DNA of 64,000 bases from positions 310,001 through 374,000 of the forward strand of contig NZ_JALNMI010000005.1 in assembly GCF_023156585.1 (NCBI RefSeq), written 5' to 3'. Shown one piece after another: positions 29,901 through 35,145 of the stretch. The notes beneath the pieces are model-generated. The model was given only the letters and a program-made list of their open reading frames with translations, was not told the DNA's origin and searched no databases. The position numbers and the translations under genes are program-made. Each line of letters begins with the position of its first letter. The first letter of the stretch is position 1. The DNA is from Subsaxibacter sp. CAU 1640. GTDB lineage: Bacteria > Bacteroidota > Bacteroidia > Flavobacteriales > Flavobacteriaceae.

Positions 29901-30507
29901 TATCACCATCACCATCTATATCTACAGCGTGCAAATCGCGAATACTGGTGGCATTATTCTCGATAGTGAAGGTAGAGCCAAATGTTCCCAAGCCATTCGT
30001 GTTGGGTATCCATCTAATCTTTCCATCGCCCGATGAAGACCACACCACATCCAGGTCGCCATCATTATCCATATCCACAGCCTCCAGTCGGTTAGCTTGG
30101 TAAGCCGAACCAGAGCCCTTGTAAACAAAGGTGCCAGCGCCATCGGTATTTTCGTATAATATAACACTGCCGCCACTATAGGCAGTCACCATCGCATCTA
30201 GGTCGCCATCACCGTCCATATCAGCGGCAGTAACGCCCCAAGGGGTAGACAAGCCAGTGGCAATAGTATGCCTCTGCACATCAGTGCCTGCACCATCCAG
30301 ATTTTCATACCATACCACCTGTCCACCAAAGTAGGAAGCCGTTAGCACGTCAAGATCGCCATCGCCATCAAAGTCGCCCGTAAACACAGAATTGGGCGAT
30401 TGCACGTACCGCGAATCATCAATGACCACCTGTTCCTCAAATTCCACCTGGGCATGAGCAAACACACTAAAAAGAAGTACAAAAGCGAGGGTAATTTTTG
30501 ATGTCAT
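26962..30507 (-). CDS. giant secreted FG-GAP/VCBS repeat protein with T9SS sorting domain
   Basis: An 1181-residue protein with a signal peptide (MTSKITLAFVLLFSVFAHAQ). About 14 FG-GAP/VCBS repeats of roughly 45-50 residues follow (about 40-760), each with a calcium-loop motif such as FDGDGDLDVL, IDGDGDMDVV or IDNDGDMDLV and a W-[FY]-x-N-x-[DN]-G-x-G-x-F end. This predicts a beta-propeller-like adhesin. A DUF11-like region, then a module homologous to that of the convergent LRR protein (SYDPNDITCMEGDE...ADIYFDFNPPIITN), then a T9SS domain (FTVYPNPTTGILNV...RRVSKKVVKR) end the protein. Function unknown; surface display is expected. Confidence 0.92.
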   Translation of the reverse strand: MTSKITLAFVLLFSVFAHAQVEFEEQVVIDDSRYVQSPNSVFTGDFDGDGDLDVLTASYFGGQVVWYENLDGAGTDVQRHTIATGLSTPWGVTAADMDGDGDLDAMVTAYSGGSVILYENTDGAGTFVYKGSGSAYQANRLEAVDMDNDGDLDVVWSSSGDGKIRWIPNTNGLGTFGSTFTIENNATSIRDLHAVDIDGDGDMDVVSAFAVNSAQGLSWYRNTNGTFSNRINISSAFGYIYSMDTADFDGDGDMDVVASSTNDNKIAWFENVDGLGAFGPEQVISTASEVGKVRTADMDGDGDMDILYSKTDDFTLGWFENLDGAGGFSSELVIDAVDGTSRELHIVDMDADGDLDFIANIGNNIILYHNNGNTGSFEPSILTKHIDGGRIVYADDIDGDGDKDIVAASYWDDKISWYENLDGQGNFYNTQKIIASTLNGATSVHVGDVDGDGFNDVLATSYLDYEVVWYKNLDGLGTFGEANIIDDNLYNAGRVYLSDIDADGDMDVFALGSTRVAWYENLDGQGTFGTVQTIELISNFRMHDIAFADLDGDGDLDLSVAGTYGLMQFYNLDGQGTFGPRQLLETSNTKGVSTEAADIDNDGDMDLVYLGYIGTSSSSNYLAWFENTDGLGTFGPMQTVSTLVATPTSVIVADFDNDGDLDIASLAQGNGGVIAWYENTDGLGNFSNTQQIISQTYVGGNDIFAADIDGNNTMDIVSISEADSISWFRNMGTPMTNSITGTVRFDLLGDGCTPTDNLLTGMLIVSEGTTSTDATFTQENGQFQIYTTDEGQVLTQLISQLPTYYTASPSSYESNFTGLGNSDTVDFCVEPIGDINDLVIGIYRTGPSPRSGFDTSYRITYKNQGTVQLDGTVSYEFDGSKLNFLNASETVASQTTNALTFDFVGLNPFEVRYIDVFMNVFAPPTTNIDDVLLTTVSIDPVAGDFAPENNTRTISQIVVGSYDPNDITCMEGDEVLIGDADKYLHYVIRFQNTGTASAINVRVEHTLDAKLDWSSMQVESMSHTGRVSIHNSSDVTFTFDNINLPDSTSDEPNSHGFIAFKIKPMDEVVVGDVVNATADIYFDFNPPIITNTASTEFVETLSVTEFEADTFTVYPNPTTGILNVVSSTAIETITMYNHLGQLVLSAKDTTSVDISGLNAGVYVLTLTDANGRRVSKKVVKR

Positions 30508-30825
30508 AAAATTCTGAATTTAGAAGCGCAAATCTAACTAATTATCAATGAGTAACAAATCATAAATGAGTGAAATCATCAAAACACGAAATATGCCTAT
30601 GGTTTGATTGAGTCAACGGAAAAAGAATGAAGTACAAAGAACAAATATTGATCAATTGCGATGTGCTAAAAGAGTTAGTAAAGGGTAGGGGTGAAATCTG
30701 GGTATTTTGACGATAACAGGAAACGGAAAAGAATACAAAAAGTTCCTCATATCCCGTAAATATAATGAGATATAGAGTATATTTATCCTCATATAACAAG
30801 TTGTGGTGCATTTAAGAAAAACATT
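30508..30825. other. 318-bp gene-free stretch containing the left edge of the cassette array
   Basis: It holds the minus-strand -7 box of the FG-GAP gene (30529-30536). Near its right end is a short inverted repeat TATAATGAG (30761-30769) / CTCATATA (30788-30795), followed by AACAAG and then TTGTGGTG, the start of cassette 1. The right half resembles the right arms of the attC-like elements downstream (CTCATATAC...ACGTT). This may be a remnant attC or an attI-like site. No credible gene or promoter was found in between. Confidence 0.5.
30529..30536 (-). promoter_or_regulatory. -7 element of the FG-GAP gene
   Basis: The minus strand reads TAGATTTG, an exact TAnnTTTG, 21 bases before the ATG at 30507. 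The predicted leader is about 15 bases. Confidence 0.5.
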
Positions 30826-31410
30826 GTGAGTTTAAACAAAATTCTTTTTATTCCGATTTTAATTCTGCTGATTAGTTGTAATCAAGAGCAGAAAAAAATT
30901 AACACGTGGAGTAATCCAATTGAAGAATATGATGAAAAAACCAACTCGGAATTGAAAACACATAACTTCGAAAAAATCGCAACGGAATTCGCTCAACAAT
31001 ACGCACCAAATCGTACCGAGCATTTGGACTCTATCCCAAATGAAATTGTAAATGCATACACAAAATTGCGAACTATTGACAAAGACGCTCACGAAAGAAA
31101 TATTACGCTGATTTTTACGAAACTTTACGCTGAACATCTTGAGTGCTGTCATCAATCCTATCTCATCGCTACTTTCGGAAACTCACGTGGGAATTTTGAT
31201 TTTAACAAACCATCAATGGTCAATGAATTTGCATTTATGTCAGGATATTTGGACAAAGAGAATTTACCTGAATTTTGGACATCGGGAATAATTGAAAAAT
31301 GGTTGACTGAAAATCCAAGATTGTTAAAAAACGACTCAATCAACAAATATTATCAAAACATAAAAGTAATTTCCCAAAAGATTGCGAACGGAGATTATAA
31401 AGAAAATTAG
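30826..31410 (+). CDS. cassette 1: lipoprotein of unknown function
   Basis: A 194-residue protein with a lipoprotein signal peptide (MSLNKILFIPILILLISCNQE; lipobox Cys at residue 18). The remainder is charged and probably helical; I recognise no domain. It starts at a GTG (30826) 25 bases inside the cassette boundary; no in-frame ATG precedes the signal peptide. The stop lies 12 bases before the end core of the cassette at 31423. The short, self-contained layout (boundary, A-rich leader, single ORF, attC-like repeat) is that of an integron cassette. Confidence 0.7.
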   Translation: MSLNKILFIPILILLISCNQEQKKINTWSNPIEEYDEKTNSELKTHNFEKIATEFAQQYAPNRTEHLDSIPNEIVNAYTKLRTIDKDAHERNITLIFTKLYAEHLECCHQSYLIATFGNSRGNFDFNKPSMVNEFAFMSGYLDKENLPEFWTSGIIEKWLTENPRLLKNDSINKYYQNIKVISQKIANGDYKEN

Positions 31411-31422
31411 GAACAAAAACGA

Positions 31423-31558
31423 CACCACAACACCGTATATAAGCTATGGCTTGGTCAATCCACACATGGAAAATCCTGCGGATTTCCCAAAGCCAGTTTA
31501 TATTTGGAGAGGTTCGTGCCGAAACACGCCACAGCTCATATACAAACACGTTAACTGC
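31423..31558 (+). repeat. attC-like element 1 (end of cassette 1)
   Basis: The left core CACCACAAC (31423-31431) is followed by arm GTATATAAGCTATGGC (31435-31450). The right arm GCCACAGCTCATATAC (31528-31543) pairs at 14 of 16 positions, and both mismatches are A opposite C, like the unpaired bases of folded attC sites. Between them lies a hairpin GGAAAATCC-TGC-GGATTTCCC (31468-31488). The right core is G31550|TTAACTGC, the start of cassette 2. It is about 91% identical to element 4 over 116 bases by hand count. Confidence 0.8.
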
Positions 31559-31577
31559 AAGCTGAAAAAACGAACGA

Positions 31578-32303
31578 ATGAACATTTTACAGAAAATAGC
31601 AAGAACAATAATCAAGATTTCATTTGATACTTCTGTTTCGACAATTGAGTATTTCAGTAAAATGGACAGATTCTACCAACAAGTTGACGAATTAAGAAAA
31701 CTTGAAAACGGAACATTAGGAAAAGAAATAGCTGAATGTCTTGACAAGCATAATCTGACTTTAGTGCCAAAATACGAAAGCCACGATTTGAAACACGTTT
31801 TGCTTAATTACCAAATGACTGCTGAAGATGAAATCCGAATGCAAGCCTTTATGATTGGTAATGGAAATTATTCAATTCCTTCATTTGCAATCTTATTTTT
31901 TGGAGCAATTTTACTTCCCGATTTATGGCTGACTTTTTACTCGGACTTTAAAAAAGGAAAAAAATCAATCGGAATTTCGGAATGGACAATCGAAAAGTAT
32001 GCTACTCGAAATCTGACTGAATTGAGGGCTGAATTATTAAAACCAGAATTTGAACAAAAAACAATATTTGATATGAAACGAGTAACCAAATTCGGAGCTT
32101 TTGCTTCAATAACAGCTGGGATTTTTGGAATGTTATTCTGTTTACCATTTTTATTTTCGTCAAATATGGCTGATTTAGTTGGTGCAGGATTTCCTTTTGT
32201 TGGAGGAGCAATATTAGCTGTTGGTGGACTTTTAGCTTTATCGAATTTATCTCGACCGAATAAAAGCCAGCAGGTAACAACGGCTATAATTCAGCGTGGC
32301 TGA
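31578..32303 (+). CDS. cassette 2: Coq4-like protein with C-terminal membrane segments
   Basis: A 241-residue protein starting at ATG 31578, 27 bases inside the cassette boundary. Residues 69-85 read HDLKHVLLNYQMTAEDE, which fits the HDxxHx11E zinc motif of the Coq4 family (His69, Asp70, His73, Glu85); a following segment (ISEWTIEKYATRNLTELRAEL) is also Coq4-like. Two hydrophobic segments (about 175-195 and 200-220) form a membrane tail not typical of Coq4. Coq4 acts in ubiquinone synthesis; Flavobacteriaceae use menaquinone, so the role here is unclear. The last codons, from VTTAIIQRG, lie inside attC-like element 2, as if the reading frame ran into it. Confidence 0.6.
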   Translation: MNILQKIARTIIKISFDTSVSTIEYFSKMDRFYQQVDELRKLENGTLGKEIAECLDKHNLTLVPKYESHDLKHVLLNYQMTAEDEIRMQAFMIGNGNYSIPSFAILFFGAILLPDLWLTFYSDFKKGKKSIGISEWTIEKYATRNLTELRAELLKPEFEQKTIFDMKRVTKFGAFASITAGIFGMLFCLPFLFSSNMADLVGAGFPFVGGAILAVGGLLALSNLSRPNKSQQVTTAIIQRG

Positions 32304-32406
32304 ATTGATAGCTCGAAACTAAATACTAATTAACCAAGGTCAGTGCTACTGCGGAAAATTCTACCGAATTTTCCACGCCGAAATCATAGCCAAACCGTTA
32401 CCCAAC
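32270..32406 (+). repeat. attC-like element 2 (end of cassette 2)
   Basis: Left core GCAGGTAAC (32270-32278) and right core G32397|TTACCCAAC. Arms GGCTATAATT (32282-32291) and AAATCATAGCC (32381-32391) pair with one A-C mismatch. Two internal hairpins are seen: AATTCAGC-GTG-GCTGAATT (32288-32306) and a perfect 9-bp stem GGAAAATTC-TACC-GAATTTTCC (32353-32374). The second occupies the same place as the GGAAAATCC hairpin of elements 1, 3 and 4. The 3' end of the cassette 2 gene overlaps it. Confidence 0.75.
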
Positions 32407-32408
32407 AT

Positions 32409-33134
32409 TTGAAAAAAACCTTTGAACATAACAACAAACTTCTGAAAATCCTCTTGAGGGAGAATATCTATTTTGTTATTGGTTTGATAATTATAACGCC
32501 TATTTATTATTATCTAAAAAAAGGAGAGCAATTTGTTTTAGACTTTTTATTTGTCAAAATAATGTCGGTGATTTTCTTAATCTATAATCTACCGAATTTT
32601 ATTATTTATTTTAACTATTACAAAGAAAATAAGAATACGAAAATTAAGATTGATACAAAAAACAATAGCATCGGAATTGTCAAAAACGGAGTATCAAAAC
32701 AATACGAAATAACAGAAATAAAATCTTCAATTTATCATTTAGGAATTTATTACAAAAATCGGATTGACAATGCAATGCGCTGGAAAATGATAAATTCTGA
32801 CCTTGCATACTGGGATTTGGAATTTAATAATGGAGATAGGTATTATATTTCAAACTTAATTGTGGACTTTCTGCACGACGAACCAATAGTGGAAAATACA
32901 AAGTATAGATTTAGAATGTTTCAGTACATAAACAAATCCGACTCTAAAGAAGCTTTGACTTTAAAACAAGAATTAGAAAGGAAAGAAGAAATAAGTTTAA
33001 CGGAAAAGTTTGTGGAAAAATTTAAAACAAAATCTAAAACGGAATTGAACGAAATTTTGGCTAACAAATCAAAATATCAGAAAGAAGCTGTCAAAGCAGT
33101 TGAAATAATAATGGGAAATAAAAACGTTGGGTAA
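32409..33134 (+). CDS. cassette 3: membrane protein of unknown function
   Basis: I start this gene at TTG 32409 (LKKTFEHNNKLLKILLREN..., 241 residues), because the open frame's earlier GTG at 32343 lies inside attC-like element 2 and would translate the repeat. Two transmembrane helices (IYFVIGLIIITPIYYY and FVKIMSVIFLIYNLPNFIIYF) precede a soluble domain with a beta-rich core (KIKIDTKNNSIGIVKNGVSKQYEITEIKS, PH-like in appearance) and a Lys/Glu-rich helical tail. No family recognised. The TAA stop at 33132-33134 is part of the end core GTTGGGTAAC. Confidence 0.6.
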   Translation: MKKTFEHNNKLLKILLRENIYFVIGLIIITPIYYYLKKGEQFVLDFLFVKIMSVIFLIYNLPNFIIYFNYYKENKNTKIKIDTKNNSIGIVKNGVSKQYEITEIKSSIYHLGIYYKNRIDNAMRWKMINSDLAYWDLEFNNGDRYYISNLIVDFLHDEPIVENTKYRFRMFQYINKSDSKEALTLKQELERKEEISLTEKFVEKFKTKSKTELNEILANKSKYQKEAVKAVEIIMGNKNVG

Positions 33135-33260
33135 CAACGTGTATAGCTCATTGCGGCTGAATTCCTAATCGGAATTCATTGCAATTTGCTATCTTTCGGT
33201 TACGGCGGAAAATCCTCGCGGATTTCCCGCAACGAGCCATACACAAAGCCGTTGTACGCA
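33126..33260 (+). repeat. attC-like element 3 (end of cassette 3)
   Basis: Left core GTTGGGTAAC (33126-33135) is the exact reverse complement of the start of cassette 3. Right core is G33251|TTGTACGCA. The arms 33139-33156 (GTGTATAGCTCATTGCGG) and 33227-33244 (CCGCAACGAGCCATACAC) pair at 16 of 18 positions. Internal hairpins: GAATTCC-TAATC-GGAATTC (33159-33177) and GGAAAATCC-TCGC-GGATTTCCC (33207-33228). Confidence 0.8.
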
Positions 33261-33278
33261 AGTTAAAAAACATCGAGA

Positions 33279-33938
33279 TTGAAAGAAAAATATCTATTTA
33301 TAATAACAATTTTGTTTTTAAGTTGTAAATCTGAAAATAAGAAATCGGATTTGTCTCAAGAGAAAATACATACAAAAGACTCAATTGCCGAAATTGAAAA
33401 ACCTTCATATTTCCAATACGAAGAATATAAAGTTGGACACGTAAATGATGGCGATGGAAAAAGACTTTATATTGATTCTCTTCATTACAATATTGTCAAA
33501 AGATATTACAAAGCAGACAGTACGAAATTATGGTTTGAACATTATGACGATTTTGTAAATGACACAATCTTTAACCGAGAATATTATAAAAACGGAAATT
33601 TAAAAGAAGTAAAAAAATACACTTACCGAAATAGAATTCCAATCCGAAAATGGTTTTTTTATAAATCCGATGGTACAATACAAAAAACTGTTGACCATTC
33701 TGAAAAATATAAAATATCGTTCGATAAAGCAATGCAAATAGCAATCGAAAACGGAATTGTCAAACCATACGAAACCGAATTAAGTCCTGACAGTTTAAAA
33801 TGGAGATTTCTAAATTGGAAAGTTATTGAATATGACAGCATCGAAAATCAAACAAAAGAATTAGGAAAAGGAATATTAATAAACCGAACTAACGGAGAAA
33901 TAGAAAAAACCGAAACAACAAGAACATACGTGAATTAA
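33279..33938 (+). CDS. cassette 4: lipoprotein with MORN-like segment
   Basis: A 219-residue lipoprotein (MKEKYLFIITILFLSCKSEN; lipobox Cys at residue 16). It starts at TTG 33279, 28 bases inside the cassette boundary; no in-frame ATG lies near. A central segment EYYKNGNLKEVKKYTYRNRIPIRKWFFYKSDGTIQKTV resembles one or two MORN/YwqK repeats. The C-terminal part (WRFLNWKVIEYDSIENQ...GKGILINRTNGEIEKTE) looks like a PepSY/DUF-type beta fold but is not assigned. The stop lies 5 bases before the end core at 33944. Confidence 0.65.
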   Translation: MKEKYLFIITILFLSCKSENKKSDLSQEKIHTKDSIAEIEKPSYFQYEEYKVGHVNDGDGKRLYIDSLHYNIVKRYYKADSTKLWFEHYDDFVNDTIFNREYYKNGNLKEVKKYTYRNRIPIRKWFFYKSDGTIQKTVDHSEKYKISFDKAMQIAIENGIVKPYETELSPDSLKWRFLNWKVIEYDSIENQTKELGKGILINRTNGEIEKTETTRTYVN

Positions 33939-33943
33939 AAACC

Positions 33944-34080
33944 TGCGTACAACACAGTATATAAGCTATGGCTTGGTCAGTCCTCACTTGGAAAATCCTG
34001 CGGATTTTCCAAAGCCAGTTTTTATCAGGAGAGGTCTGTGCCGAGACACGCCACAGCTCATATACAAACACGTTATATAA
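33944..34080 (+). repeat. attC-like element 4 (end of cassette 4)
   Basis: Left core TGCGTACAAC (33944-33953) matches the start of cassette 4 (33251-33260) 10/10 as reverse complement. Arms GTATATAAGCTATGGC (33957-33972) and GCCACAGCTCATATAC (34050-34065) are identical to those of element 1. The internal hairpin GGAAAATCC-TGC-GGATTTTCC is perfect. Right core is G34072|TTATATAA, the start of cassette 5. Confidence 0.82.
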
Positions 34081-34088
34081 TTGAGCTC

Positions 34089-34457
34089 ATGTTTCCAATT
34101 GAACTTTACAATTATTTGAATAAAAATACTCTTATCGAAATTAAGGGAGGAACTTCTCGTGAAAAGTTTCTAGAAATCTGGATGGTGGAAGTAGACAAAA
34201 GAATATTCGCCAGAAGTTGGAATAAGAGTCATAAAAGTTGGTTTACTGAATTTGAAAAATCAGGAATTGGTCAAATAAAGTATTCTGATAATATAATTGA
34301 TGTTAAAGGGAAAAAAGTAGATCCTTCGGACTCAATTAATAAAGAAATTAGTGAGGCATATATTAAAAAATATACTCAAAAAGAGAACTTGAAATACGCC
34401 AAGGGAATTGCACAGCCCGATTATTATAATCATACCATGGAGTTTAAAAAGATTTAA
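34089..34457 (+). CDS. cassette 5: DUF2255-like protein
   Basis: A 122-residue soluble protein. The open frame begins in attC-like element 4, but ATG 34089 (MFPIELYNYLNKNTLIEIKGGTSREKFLEIWMVEVD) is the first start inside the cassette and is only 16 bases from its boundary. The central RIFARSWNKSHKSWFTEFEKSGIGQIKY resembles the DUF2255 family (short proteins of unknown function with an R-S-W...W-[FY] core); this is recall. The shortest cassette of the array (about 0.5 kb). Confidence 0.65.
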   Translation: MFPIELYNYLNKNTLIEIKGGTSREKFLEIWMVEVDKRIFARSWNKSHKSWFTEFEKSGIGQIKYSDNIIDVKGKKVDPSDSINKEISEAYIKKYTQKENLKYAKGIAQPDYYNHTMEFKKI

Positions 34458-34474
34458 ATAATTCGTATTACAAC

Positions 34475-34598
34475 ACATAACAATTGCAATAATTCATTGC
34501 TTCTGACTTTCCTATCGGACACGAGCACGAAGTGCGAGCTGGAGAATTTAAATCGAAGATTCAGCGAAGCTAAACTATAGCCAAGACCGTTGGCAATA
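34475..34598 (+). repeat. attC-like element 5, partly degenerate
   Basis: The left core is best read as ACATAAC (34475-34481), 6/7 complementary to the cassette 5 start GTTATAT. The right core is G34589|TTGGCAATA. The centre (34510-34542, CCTATCGGACACGAGCACG...) is shared with element 6. The arms do not pair as cleanly as in elements 1-4; a short GCTTC/GAAGC pairing (34499-34503 with 34566-34570) is visible. It may be a hybrid or decayed site. Confidence 0.6.
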
Positions 34599-34678
34599 AT
34601 TTGAAAAAATACTAGCTCTTATTGAAAAAATATCACTAAATTGTTGATTGTCAATATTCCATAACCAAAAACTATATT

Positions 34679-35143
34679 ATGAAAAATTTTACGATTAAGG
34701 TAAATGGAACTAATAAAAATATAGAATCCACTTCAGATAAACCACTCTTGTGGGTTTTGAGAGAAGATCTACATTTAACTGGAACCAAGTATGGCTGCGG
34801 ATTTGGAGTCTGTGGTGCATGTGTAATTCATCTTAACGGAAGTCCAGAGCGTTCTTGCCAGATAACAATTGAAGAATGTCATGAAAAAGAAATTACAACC
34901 ATTGAAGGTCTTTCAAACAATAGCCCTCATTATGTACAGCAAGCTTGGATTGAAGAGAATGTCCCACAATGTGGCTATTGTCAATGTGGACAGATTATGT
35001 CAGCTACTGCATTGTTAGATAAAAGTCCTAATCCTACAGATGAAGAGATAGATGAAGTAATGGGTGATAACTATTGCCGATGTGGCACTTATCCAAGGAT
35101 TAAAAAAGCAATTCACAGAGCCATACAATTCAAAAAACAGTAA
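34679..35143 (+). CDS. cassette 6a: [2Fe-2S] subunit of xanthine-oxidase-family (isoquinoline 1-oxidoreductase-like) hydroxylase
   Basis: A 154-residue electron-transfer subunit with two [2Fe-2S] clusters. The plant-ferredoxin-type ligands are in [16 protein letters not shown] plus a later Cys (RSCQI). The C-terminal cluster ligands are in [10 protein letters not shown] and CRCGTYPRI. The length and motif order match IorA-type small subunits. It hands electrons from the molybdenum site to an external acceptor such as a cytochrome. It sits 2 bases before the large subunit gene. A 90-base leader after the cassette boundary shows no clear promoter. Confidence 0.9.
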   Translation: MKNFTIKVNGTNKNIESTSDKPLLWVLREDLHLTGTKYGCGFGVCGACVIHLNGSPERSCQITIEECHEKEITTIEGLSNNSPHYVQQAWIEENVPQCGYCQCGQIMSATALLDKSPNPTDEEIDEVMGDNYCRCGTYPRIKKAIHRAIQFKKQ

Positions 35144-35145
35144 TT

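Noticed and set aside
30560-30811. An 83-codon minus-strand ORF in the spacer left of the cassette array
   Set aside because: Low-complexity aromatic composition, no recognisable domain or start signal, and it crosses the cassette boundary.
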